Assembly: GCA_900549415.1 (NCBI GenBank) | Contig: URNX01000075.1 | Location: 1 to 9,986, forward strand | Direction of reading: 5' to 3' | DNA length: 9,986 nucleotides | Source of the DNA: an uncultured bacterium | GTDB taxonomy: Bacteria > Verrucomicrobiota > Lentisphaeria > Victivallales > UBA1829 | Part shown: positions 1 to 7,254 of the stretch, in pieces | Numbering within the stretch: the first letter of the stretch is position 1 | How the letters are laid out: the number at the start of each line of letters is the position of its first letter | Notes under the pieces: generated by a model | Told to the model about the DNA's origin: nothing | What the model saw: only the letters and a program-made list of their open reading frames with translations | The model's database searches: none | Made by a program: the position numbers and the translations under genes

Positions 1-221
1 TCCCACGCACAATTTTCCGCGAACTGGGGCTGTTTTCTAAGCAACTCCGACCAATTCCACCCATCCAGTTTCTCCCATGCGCACTTACCCGCAAGCTGAG
101 GTTGTTCAGCGAGCAGGGTTGCCCAATTTCCCCCATCCAAATTCTCCCACGCACAATTTTCCGCGAACTGGGGCTGTTTTCTAAGCAACTCCGACCAATT
201 CCACCCATCCAGTTTCTCCCA
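1..221 (-). repeat. Recent intragenic duplication (77 bp identical, 144 bp apart)
   Basis: Positions 1-77 and 145-221 are identical, an offset of exactly two 72-bp units; the first mismatch is at 78/222. The match begins at the window edge, so it may be longer. Other units differ at many third positions, so this copy is much younger than the array as a whole. Confidence 0.9.
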
Positions 222-1760
222 CGCACAATTTTCTCCAAATTGGGGTTGTTCAACAAGCAAGCGAGACCAATCCCTCCCATCCAGTTTCTCCCACGCGCAA
301 TTTTCCCCAAACTGGGGGTGAACTTTAAGCAGGTAAGACCAAGCCCACCCCTCCAGTTTCTCCCACGCGCACTTTTCCCCAAACTGGGGATGAGCTTCAA
401 GCAGGTTCTCCCAAGCCTCCCCATCCAGTTTCTCCCACGTGCACTTATCTCCAAACTCCGGGTGGGAAACTAGCACCCTCTCCCAATCCTCTCCATACAG
501 TTTCTCCCACACACACTTATCTCCAAACTGGGGTTGAGCTTCAAGTAGACGAGCCCAATCCTCCCCATCCAGTTTCTCCCACGCGCACTTTTCTCCAAAC
601 TGGGGTTGATAAACTAGCAACCCCGCCCAAGCTCTCCCATCCAGTTTCTTCCACGCGCACTTTTCTCCAAACTGGGGTTGATCAATAAGCAGGTTTGCCC
701 AATCCACTCCATTCAGCTTCTTCCACGCGCACTTTTCTCCAAATTGGGGTTGTTTAGCAAGCAGGTAAAACCAATTCTCTCCATTCAGTTTCTCCCACGT
801 GCACTTATCTGCAAATTCCGGATGGTCACTAAGCAACCAAAACCAATCCTCCCCATTCAGTTTCTCCCACGCGCACTTATCTGCAAACTCCGGATGGTCA
901 CTAAGCAGCTTCATCCACTCCCTTCCATCCAGGCTCTCCCAAGCGCACCTATCTACAGCGCACCTATTCACAAACTGTGGCTGAAGATCAAGCAACCTCG
1001 CCCAATTCTCTCCATCCAGTTTCTCCCACGCGCATTTTTCTCCAAACTCCGGACGGTCTCTAAGCAACTCCGACCAATCCCATCCATCCAGTTTCTCCCA
1101 CGCGCACCTATCTCCAAACTCCGGACGGTCTCTAAGTAACTCCGACCAAGCCTTTCCATTCAATTTCTTCCAGGCGCACTTATCTCCAAACTGTGGCTGA
1201 GCTATAAGCAGATTCGACCAAGCCCACCCATTCAATTTCTTCCAGGCGCACCTATCCGCAAACTGAGGCTGCTCTCTAAGCACCCCCGACCAAGTCTCTC
1301 CATCCAGTTTCTCCCACGCGCAATTATCTCCAAATTGGGGTTGTTCAACAAGCAGGCGAAGCCAATCCAACCCATCCAGTTTCTCCCACGCGCACTTTTC
1401 TGCAAACTCCGGACGGTCTCTAAGCAACTCCGACCAAGCCCACCCATTCAGTTTCTCCCAAGCACACTTTTCTCCAAATTGGGGCTGAGCTCTAAGCAGC
1501 ACTGCCCAGTCTCTACCGTACAGCAATTCCCAGCTGCATTTATCCGCAAATTGGGGTTGACGGCGAAGCAGGCGAGCCCAATCCAACCCATCCAATTTCT
1601 CCCACGCGCAATTATCTGCAAACTCCGGCCGATCTTCAAGTAGCCATGCCCAATTTTTACCGTCCAGCATTTCCCAGTTGCATTTATCCGCATTGTGGGG
1701 ATGCTTAATCAGTTCAAACATCCAGTCAAAACCATCATAACCGTCAAATTTGCTTGCCAT
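1..1760 (-). CDS. Tandem 24-residue repeat protein, 5' part (runs off left edge)
   Basis: An uninterrupted minus-strand frame of 586 codons starts at ATG 1760-1758 and leaves the window at position 1 with no stop. The start has an AAGGA Shine-Dalgarno at 1768-1772, seven bases upstream. After a 12-residue leader (MASKFDGYDGFD) the whole protein is repeats of 24 residues. In each unit the near-invariant positions are W1, L4-L5, P9, F11, C15, W17, L20 and G22, with K14 common. I see no signal peptide or membrane segment, so a cytoplasmic solenoid-like protein is likely. Each unit contributes one aligned Cys and two Trp. The function is unknown. From memory, similar repeats occur in uncharacterised Lentisphaerota proteins. 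It is transcribed away from the ankyrin-AAA-VWA-GHKL operon. Indels inside it keep the frame, which supports real coding in this frame over the short opposite-strand ORFs. Confidence 0.88.
   Translation of the reverse strand, partial: MASKFDGYDGFDWMFELIKHPHNADKCNWEMLDGKNWAWLLEDRPEFADNCAWEKLDGLDWARLLRRQPQFADKCSWELLYGRDWAVLLRAQPQFGEKCAWEKLNGWAWSELLRDRPEFAEKCAWEKLDGLDWLRLLVEQPQFGDNCAWEKLDGETWSGVLREQPQFADRCAWKKLNGWAWSNLLIAQPQFGDKCAWKKLNGKAWSELLRDRPEFGDRCAWEKLDGWDWSELLRDRPEFGEKCAWEKLDGENWARLLDLQPQFVNRCAVDRCAWESLDGREWMKLLSDHPEFADKCAWEKLNGEDWFWLLSDHPEFADKCTWEKLNGENWFYLLAKQPQFGEKCAWKKLNGVDWANLLIDQPQFGEKCAWKKLDGRAWAGLLVYQPQFGEKCAWEKLDGEDWARLLEAQPQFGDKCVWEKLYGEDWERVLVSHPEFGDKCTWEKLDGEAWENLLEAHPQFGEKCAWEKLEGWAWSYLLKVHPQFGENCAWEKLDGRDWSRLLVEQPQFGENCAWEKLDGWNWSELLRKQPQFAENCAWENLDGGNWATLLAEQPQLAGKCAWEKLDGWNWSELLRKQPQFAENCAW
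942..971 (-). repeat. 15-bp tandem duplication enlarging one repeat unit
   Basis: Two 15-bp near-copies lie side by side (942-956 and 957-971). They read VNRCA-VDRCA in the protein and make unit 11 29 residues long instead of 24. The insertion is a multiple of three and keeps the reading frame. Confidence 0.85.
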
Positions 1761-1805
1761 AATCCTGTCCTTTTTCAAAAAGCGAAGCCATGTTCACTCT
1801 TTATT

Positions 1806-1833
1806 AATTTATCTCTGGTTCTTTGAAAGTCAA
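1806..1833 (-). promoter_or_regulatory. Candidate sigma-70 promoter of the repeat-protein gene
   Basis: On the minus strand a TTGACT -35 (1828-1833) is followed after 16 bp by TAAATT (1806-1811) as -10. This would place transcription start near 1799 and give a leader of about 40 bases before the ATG at 1760. The -35 matches consensus at 5 of 6 positions and the -10 at 4 of 6. Confidence 0.45.
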
Positions 1834-1947
1834 CCTGCATTGATCTTCAAATCGTAAAAAATTCCTTTGCCGGACCTGATTGTTTATTCAGCAATATTCA
1901 CACCAACCTCCAATACAGGCGAGAAAACAAGAAAACAAAAGCACTAT

Positions 1948-1985
1948 TGTTCAAAATTTAACCACCAATGGATTTTTTTTGAACA
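1948..1985. promoter_or_regulatory. 9-bp inverted repeat, possible operator or leader hairpin
   Basis: TGTTCAAAA (1948-1956) and its perfect complement TTTTGAACA (1977-1985) are separated by 20 bp. The element lies in the divergent region about 100 bp before the ankyrin start. No U-run follows the second arm on the plus strand, so a terminator is unlikely. A dimeric-regulator operator is possible. The arms are AT-rich, so chance occurrence cannot be excluded. Confidence 0.35.
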
Positions 1986-2074
1986 GTCAACCATCTCTCA
2001 TCAGCAGAAACAGAGTGGAAACAGTCGAAGTTTGCAGTTGGCATGAATCCTGCTTTCAACAGCTGCAACAAAAT

Positions 2075-2080
2075 GGAAGG
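2075..2080 (+). promoter_or_regulatory. Ribosome binding site that decides the GTG start
   Basis: GGAAGG lies seven bases before GTG 2088. The in-frame ATGs at 2100 and 2109 lack a comparable site, and an in-frame TGA at 2082-2084 prevents a longer start. This supports GTG 2088. Confidence 0.6.
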
Positions 2081-2087
2081 CTGAACT

Positions 2088-3581
2088 GTGAACACTGGAA
2101 TGAACCGAATGTATCCGCCGCTCTTTTCGGAACACAAACCTCAAACTATGCGGCAATTGCTCTGCGGCGGCGCAAATCCAAACCAGGAATATCACCTCGG
2201 AAAAACTCCGCTCTGTTTCGCGGAATCTCCCGAACAGGCGGAAGTGCTCCTGCGCGCCGGAGCAGATATCAACGGGACACGTCTCACCTCCCCGCTTCAT
2301 CATATCGCCGATCCGGCAACTATGGAATATCTGATTCAGCGCGGAGCGGATATCAACCGGCGCGATCAATACCGCCGGACACCGCTGTTCACGGTCAAAA
2401 ACCGCGAATGCGCCGAACTTCTCATCGCTGCCGGCGCGCAAATCCATACGTTCGACGTCTTCGGGCTCTCCCCGCTCCATTACCTGCGCAGCCGCGAAGT
2501 CGCCGAAGCGTTCGTCGCCGCAGGAGCAGACCTCAATATTCACAAGCCGGACGGCGTGTATCCGATGGAGACAATCAAACCGCCTGAGATTCTCTTCTAC
2601 CTGTATGAACACGGAGGACGCGTCCCTTTCCGGAAACGCGGCGACCTCTTCGCAGAGGGATATGGCTCCGCAAGGACCCGTCTTTACCTCGACGCCGGAG
2701 CGAATCCGGCAATGAAGGACAGTCGGGGACGCACCCTCCTTCACACGGTCTCCACGCCCGAACAGCTCCAGCAGCTCGTCGAAAAATACGGACTCAACAT
2801 CAATGCAAGGGACAATGCCGGACGGACTCCCGTCTTCTATGTGAAGAATATGAAAATGTTTCAGAGTTTTCTCCAGTATAAAAAACTCAATCTGCTTCAC
2901 ACCGACCGCTCCGGACAGAATCTGCTGCATCAGCAGAACATCGTCGCTCATCCGGAAATCGTGCAGATTCTGGTGCAGAGAGGCGTCAATGTCAACCTGA
3001 AGGACAAAAAGGGCAACACTCCGCTGCATCTCTGCATCAATTCCATCAATGCCGTGCAGACTCTGCTTGCGTGCGGAGCGAGCCCGATCCTCGAAAACGC
3101 AAAAGGGGAAAAACCGCAGGATCTCATTCAGAATGAAAAAATTCTCGCCCTCCTCTATCATGGCGGCGCCGACATTTCCACGCCGGGTCCCTCAGGGGAA
3201 ACCGTCTTTGAACGCTGCAGCGACAGCAAGGCGATCCGCGATTTCATCAACCGCACGGGAACCGCCATGTCCGTTTCCGGCGACCCGGCGGAAGCGCCGC
3301 AGGCAAATCCCGAAGACGTCATTCCGCCGGAACTCCGCTCCGCCGCCGAAAGCGGAGATTCCATGTATTTTCTCGCGATGTTCGACCTTTACGCGGATGA
3401 AAGCATCATGCCCGAGCTCATCCGTTTCCTGATTCACAAGCAGAAACGGCTCTGCGCCGAACTGCTGGAACTGAAAGATTTTTCCGAACAGGAACTCGAT
3501 CGGATCAGCGCCGAACTGAACGAACAGGAACGCTCAACCTTCATGTCCTTGCTCACAAACCACGGAGACAGCAATGAATAA
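2088..3581 (+). CDS. Ankyrin-repeat protein, first gene of the operon
   Basis: This 497-residue protein consists mostly of ankyrin repeats, a fold that binds other proteins. Recognisable hallmarks include GKTPL (38-42), LLRAGADIN (54-62), SPLHH (68-72), LIQRGADIN (82-90), LLIAAGA (111-117), SPLHYL (128-133), FVAAGADLN (142-150), LDAGANP (201-207), GRTLLH (214-219), GRTPV (245-249) and GNTPLHL (309-315). Many units are about 30 residues rather than 33, with a shortened first helix. The repeats end near residue 390. A helical C-terminal part (about 411-490) follows and matches no family I know. I see no signal peptide or membrane segment. Its stop overlaps the AAA gene start by 8 bp. I infer a target- or partner-recognition subunit for the ATPase encoded next. 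It lacks any visible catalytic domain. Confidence 0.9.
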   Translation: MNTGMNRMYPPLFSEHKPQTMRQLLCGGANPNQEYHLGKTPLCFAESPEQAEVLLRAGADINGTRLTSPLHHIADPATMEYLIQRGADINRRDQYRRTPLFTVKNRECAELLIAAGAQIHTFDVFGLSPLHYLRSREVAEAFVAAGADLNIHKPDGVYPMETIKPPEILFYLYEHGGRVPFRKRGDLFAEGYGSARTRLYLDAGANPAMKDSRGRTLLHTVSTPEQLQQLVEKYGLNINARDNAGRTPVFYVKNMKMFQSFLQYKKLNLLHTDRSGQNLLHQQNIVAHPEIVQILVQRGVNVNLKDKKGNTPLHLCINSINAVQTLLACGASPILENAKGEKPQDLIQNEKILALLYHGGADISTPGPSGETVFERCSDSKAIRDFINRTGTAMSVSGDPAEAPQANPEDVIPPELRSAAESGDSMYFLAMFDLYADESIMPELIRFLIHKQKRLCAELLELKDFSEQELDRISAELNEQERSTFMSLLTNHGDSNE

Positions 3582-4698
3582 TATCGAACAGACCATCTCA
3601 ATGTCCGCTCTGAAAACCATGATCAAATGCAATCTGGAGGCACTCTGGAGCAATGAAAACTATCTTGCGGAGACTCCGGAAAAACGGGCGGCAATGATTC
3701 CGCCGCTCATGATCTGGGGCGCGCCCGGAGTAGGAAAATCCACCGTGGTGAAGGAGATCGCGGAAGAACTCAAGGTCGGATTCATCGACGTCCGCCTCGC
3801 ACAGCGGGAACCCGTCGATATGCGCGGACTCCCCGTTCCGGAAAACGACCGCGTCAAATGGCTGGTCTCCTCCGAATGGCCGCGCGATCCCGAATCCCGC
3901 GGCATCATCATGTTCGACGAACTCACCGCAGCCGACCGCACCCTGCAGGTCGCCAGCTATGAATTCATCCTCGACCGTCGGCTCGGCGACCTCTACAAAG
4001 TCCCGCCCGGATGGTACATCCTCGCGGCAGGAAACCGCGTCGAAGACCGGGCAGTCGCCTGCGCCATGTCCAGCGCTCTCGCCAATCGTTTCCTCCATGT
4101 CGAAGTCCGCCCGGAATCCGAAAGTTTCCTGCAGTGGGCGGAAGAACATGAGATTCACCCTGCGGTCATCAGCTTTATCCGTTTCCGCCCCGAACTTCTG
4201 TTCCGCCAGAACGGCGAAGAGCTGCAGCGCGGCTGGCCCTCCCCGCGCAGCTGGGAACGCGTCAGCACCATGCTCAAAATCGCCGGACACTGCGGACAGG
4301 ATGCAATCCTCGCGCACGCACTCCCCGGACTGCTCGGAGCCGGAACCGCCGCGGAATTCAACACCTTTCTCAAAAACCGCTTCTTCATGGTTGACAACTG
4401 CGACATCCGCGAAAGGCTGCTCTCAGGCGACGACATTTCAGTTCCCGCCCGCATCGACATGAAGTACACCTGCTGCAACGCCATCACCTACCACATTCAG
4501 CTGGAACCCGATCCGGCAAAGCTCAGAACCATGATCGGAAGCGCCCTCAAATTCGCCCTCAAGCTCTCCGGAGATTTCTCCATGATGCTCATTACCGACA
4601 TCATCAATTCCCTGAAAAAGACCGGCGACATCAAGCTCCTTCTCACTCACCCGCTCTATGCGCAGTGGCGCGGAAAGTTCCAGAAGAAACAATCATGA
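3574..4698 (+). CDS. MoxR-like AAA+ ATPase
   Basis: This 374-residue protein has a complete AAA+ core. Walker A is GAPGVGKS (49-56), Walker B is IIMFDEL (111-117), sensor 1 is AAGN (151-154), a candidate arginine finger is R172 in ANRF, and sensor 2 is PSPRSW (222-227). The core layout and the D-E-L-T-A-A after Walker B fit MoxR-type ATPases, which use ATP to remodel or load a client together with a VWA partner. The C-terminal ~130 residues are a helical extension. The start ATG 3574 sits inside the end of the ankyrin gene and has GGAG about seven bases upstream. The stop overlaps the VWA gene start (ATGA), so the two are likely translationally coupled. Family assignment is firm; the client is unknown. 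Confidence 0.92.
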   Translation: MNNIEQTISMSALKTMIKCNLEALWSNENYLAETPEKRAAMIPPLMIWGAPGVGKSTVVKEIAEELKVGFIDVRLAQREPVDMRGLPVPENDRVKWLVSSEWPRDPESRGIIMFDELTAADRTLQVASYEFILDRRLGDLYKVPPGWYILAAGNRVEDRAVACAMSSALANRFLHVEVRPESESFLQWAEEHEIHPAVISFIRFRPELLFRQNGEELQRGWPSPRSWERVSTMLKIAGHCGQDAILAHALPGLLGAGTAAEFNTFLKNRFFMVDNCDIRERLLSGDDISVPARIDMKYTCCNAITYHIQLEPDPAKLRTMIGSALKFALKLSGDFSMMLITDIINSLKKTGDIKLLLTHPLYAQWRGKFQKKQS

Positions 4699-6152
4699 AC
4701 ATCCTGAATCTCACCCCCGCCACACCCGATGTATGCAAACAGACAGAACAGCTCTTCTGCAGCACGCGGACCGAACTGCTCGTCAAGCATCCCCTCAGCG
4801 GAAGCATGGCACTGCGCCTCGAACCGGTCTTCACCGACGACAAACGGATGCCGACCTCCTGCACCGACGGAACATATCTTGCAATCGACGTCTCCTTCTT
4901 CAAACGCCTGTCTCCCGCAGAACGCATGATCCTGATTGCCCATAACGTCTGGCACTGCGCTCTTCGCCACCCCGAACGGCAGGGAACGCGGGCAAACGAT
5001 CCATTCGACTACGCAGCGGATCTGGAAGTCGATCTCGTCCTGCAGAAAGACCGTTTTCCCGTCACCGTGCTTCCACACAAACGCGAATGGGAATCGCTCG
5101 CGCTTGAACAGGTCTGCGAACGGCTTCCGGAGAAAATCAAGCGCGGCTTCTCCTGGGATATTCATCTCCGGAAAGAACAGCACTTCGCCGGAACAACAGC
5201 CGATTTCCCCGAACCAGAACCGGAAAACGAAAAGGAAAATCAGAAAAACAAAGGCAGAAAAAATCCTCCGGAACAGAAGAATACCGGAGAAGCGGAACAG
5301 AAAGACCCGGCAGAGGAGGAAAAATCTCTGAAGGAAGAAATTTCCCAGCTCCCCGACCGCAGCACCGATCCGGAAGAAAGCCGACTGTCCGCAGAATCCG
5401 GAGACGATGAAGAAAGCGGAAAGCTTCCGGAGCAGAAGCGCAAAGCCGCTCAACGGCAGAGCGTGGATACAGCGGAAGTCGCAGGCGTTCTGCAGAATTC
5501 ATGGGAAAAAATTCTGAGCGAATGCGCCGCAAAGTGCAGGGAACGCGGAACCATGCCGAAAGATTGCGACAAGTTCATCTCCCCCGGGAAGCCGCAAATG
5601 AACTGGAAGCGGCTCCTGAGCGATTTCATTACTCAAAGCATCCAGCGCACCCGCTCCTGGCTTCCGCCGAACCGACGTCATGTCTACAAAAAACTGTACC
5701 TGCCCGGAAGCATCAAAAATCCGGATATCGACCTCGTTGTCGCCGTCGATACCAGCGGAAGCACGCAGTACGCCCTTCCCCGGTTCCTCGATGAACTCTG
5801 CGGCATCGTTCTTTCGTTCGGAAGCTATCACATCACTCTCCTCTGCTGTGACGCCGCGATCTCTTCCGCAGCCGAATATTCACCCGATGAAGCGCCATTC
5901 GACATCGACAAGGATTTCAATTTTTCCGGAGGCGGCGGAACCGACCTGCGCCCGCCGTTCGATTACGTAAGAAAAGAACTCAAAACGCCGCCGCAGTGCA
6001 TGCTCTACTTCACCGACGGCTGCGGTCCCGCCCCCGAAAAACCGCCCGAATATCCCGTTCTATGGTGTCTCACCCCCGATGGACAAGCCCCGGCAGACTG
6101 GGGATACTCCATTCAAATCGACGGCATTTCAGAAGAGGTTTGCGATGAATGA
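4695..6152 (+). CDS. Metallopeptidase-like/VWA-domain protein (DUF2201/COG3864 type)
   Basis: This 485-residue protein has three parts. The N-terminal 1-165 resembles the putative metallopeptidase domain of the DUF2201 family, with IAHNVWHCALRH at 81-92. The two motif histidines (H83, H87) are present but the catalytic Glu is Asn84. Residues ~172-255 are a low-complexity Glu/Lys-rich linker. The C-terminal part is a VWA-like domain from ~344 with an apparently intact metal site: D352-x-S354-x-S356, T416 (GGGGTD) and D441 (FTDG). DUF2201 proteins are typically paired with MoxR ATPases, as here. I chose ATG 4695, which overlaps the AAA stop as ATGA, over the GTG at 4665 ten codons upstream. Only a weak AGAAG precedes it, consistent with coupling. 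It probably acts as the cytoplasmic adaptor of the AAA ATPase. Proteolysis is doubtful. Confidence 0.88.
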   Translation: MNILNLTPATPDVCKQTEQLFCSTRTELLVKHPLSGSMALRLEPVFTDDKRMPTSCTDGTYLAIDVSFFKRLSPAERMILIAHNVWHCALRHPERQGTRANDPFDYAADLEVDLVLQKDRFPVTVLPHKREWESLALEQVCERLPEKIKRGFSWDIHLRKEQHFAGTTADFPEPEPENEKENQKNKGRKNPPEQKNTGEAEQKDPAEEEKSLKEEISQLPDRSTDPEESRLSAESGDDEESGKLPEQKRKAAQRQSVDTAEVAGVLQNSWEKILSECAAKCRERGTMPKDCDKFISPGKPQMNWKRLLSDFITQSIQRTRSWLPPNRRHVYKKLYLPGSIKNPDIDLVVAVDTSGSTQYALPRFLDELCGIVLSFGSYHITLLCCDAAISSAAEYSPDEAPFDIDKDFNFSGGGGTDLRPPFDYVRKELKTPPQCMLYFTDGCGPAPEKPPEYPVLWCLTPDGQAPADWGYSIQIDGISEEVCDE

Positions 6153-7254
6153 TGAACCGAATATCCGCGCTCTCGGAATTATGGAGCACATCCGCCTGCG
6201 CCCGGCGATGTATATCGCCAACATCCGCTCCGGCGAAACAATGGAAGACGGAATCTACTCCCTCTTTCAGGAAATCTTTGAAAACGCACTGGATGAACTG
6301 ACCTCCGGCTACGGCACTCATATCCGCGTGCAGCTGGAAAACAACACCGTGAACATCCGCGATTACGGACGCGGAATCCCCCTCGACGCCCTTCACAAAG
6401 TTCTGCGCCAGCCATTCTCCAGCGGAAAGTTTGCACCCGGAGTCTATCAGAATTCAATCGGGCTCCACGGACTCGGTCTGAAAGTCGTCGCGGCGCTCTC
6501 CGAACGCATGACAGTCCGGACAATCCGCAACGGCAGTTTCCGTGAAATGCAGCTCTCCAGAGGCGAAGCGCTCTCCGACAAAACCGGACAATGCGATGAG
6601 GCCGACGGATGCGACATTTCGTTTACTCCCGATGCAAAAATTTTTTCCGGCAAATCCACGCTCAATCCATATATTCTCAAGAATCTGATCAAGCTCTACT
6701 GCTGCGCCCTCCCCGCTCTGAACGTCGTTTTCAACGACGAAGAGCTCCAGGCCAGACACGGTCTGCAGGACGCATTGCTCACGCTGGTTCCTTTTGAGAA
6801 AATCACCGTCCCGCCGATCCAGCTGGAATGCGGAAAAGTGGAATGTGTGCTTGTCCAGTGCGACCAGCCGGAAAACTCGTGGATCTCTTTTGCGAACGGG
6901 CATCGCACGGTGAACGGCGGCGTACACAGCGATGCGGCAAAGTCGGCGCTCTGGCTCGCGGCGAAACAGATTATGAAGGGAAATACTTTCATGCGGCCGG
7001 CGGACGTCCTCTGTTCCGTTTCCGGAATCGTCTCTGCACGCATTGAAGAACCGCTGTTCGAAGGGCAAACCAAAAACCGGCTTGCAAATGCCGGATACTT
7101 TGCCGCGTGGCAAAAAAAACTTTGCGATGCTCTTCTGGATTACTGGCATGGCAATGTCGATTTCTGCGACGCCTTTTTCCGGCAGGTGGACTGCAACATC
7201 GAGCGGCGTCAGAAGGCGGCGGAAGCCGCTCAGTCGAACGGAAGAAGAATCTGA
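6145..7254 (+). CDS. GyrB-like GHKL ATPase plus transducer, no TOPRIM
   Basis: This 369-residue protein matches the N-terminal half of GyrB/ParE. The N-box is E43-x2-E-N47-A-L-D50-E51, followed by DYGRGIP (73-79), the glycine lid GLHGLGLK (106-113) and a G3-like GCDISFTPD (155-163). The transducer shows FANGHRTVNGG (249-259) and the QTK loop Q308-T-K310, whose Lys contacts ATP gamma-phosphate in GyrB. The protein stops soon after the transducer. The TOPRIM domain and C-terminal half of GyrB (about 800 residues in E. coli) are absent and no GyrA-like gene is adjacent. ATG 6145 is preferred over ATG 6079 because AAGAGG (6133-6138) lies six bases upstream and it gives an 8-bp overlap with the VWA gene. 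I infer an ATP-driven dimer clamp working with the operon's AAA/VWA pair. It is unlikely to be a topoisomerase alone. Confidence 0.9.
   Translation: MNDEPNIRALGIMEHIRLRPAMYIANIRSGETMEDGIYSLFQEIFENALDELTSGYGTHIRVQLENNTVNIRDYGRGIPLDALHKVLRQPFSSGKFAPGVYQNSIGLHGLGLKVVAALSERMTVRTIRNGSFREMQLSRGEALSDKTGQCDEADGCDISFTPDAKIFSGKSTLNPYILKNLIKLYCCALPALNVVFNDEELQARHGLQDALLTLVPFEKITVPPIQLECGKVECVLVQCDQPENSWISFANGHRTVNGGVHSDAAKSALWLAAKQIMKGNTFMRPADVLCSVSGIVSARIEEPLFEGQTKNRLANAGYFAAWQKKLCDALLDYWHGNVDFCDAFFRQVDCNIERRQKAAEAAQSNGRRI

Larger units (their letters stand above)
1..1724 (-). repeat. 72-bp tandem repeat array (24 units, last one partial)
   Basis: The DNA repeats at 72 bp, matching the 24-residue protein unit. 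Counting from W13 of the protein there are 23 full units plus a 17-residue partial unit at the left edge. Units differ mainly at positions 2, 3, 6-8 and 23-24, while the P-x-F...C-x-W...L-x-G core is held. Two classes alternate at positions 8-10: Q-P-Q and R/H-P-E. A 35-bp stretch is identical at 1043-1077 and 1403-1437, exactly five periods apart, which points to past unequal exchange or conversion between units. Confidence 0.93.
1761..2087. other. Divergent intergenic region
   Basis: This 327-bp AT-rich region separates two divergently transcribed units. It holds the minus-strand promoter candidate at 1806-1833, the inverted repeat at 1948-1985 and the ribosome binding site of the ankyrin gene. 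I could not identify a convincing plus-strand -35/-10 pair for the four-gene operon, and I see no RNA gene. The plus frame open from 1880 has no family resemblance and mostly overlaps the ankyrin gene in another frame. Confidence 0.7.

Noticed and set aside
102..1693. Several open frames of 60-150 codons on both strands within the repeat array, with their own repeating pattern
   Set aside because: They are alternate-frame images of the 72-bp repeat. The minus frame from 1760 is open for all 586 codons, has a proper start and ribosome binding site, and absorbs the 15-bp insertion.
1..1724. Possible CRISPR array
   Set aside because: The period is a constant 72 bp with no repeat/unique-spacer alternation; the units are translated and differ like a protein repeat.
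1880..2587. Plus-strand 235-codon open frame
   Set aside because: It overlaps the ankyrin gene for 500 bp in another frame, is Arg/Ser-rich like a shadow of GC-rich code, and shows no motif.
2001..3161. Minus-strand 386-codon open frame opposite the ankyrin gene
   Set aside because: The opposite frame has clear ankyrin hallmarks and operon spacing; this one has no recognisable domain.
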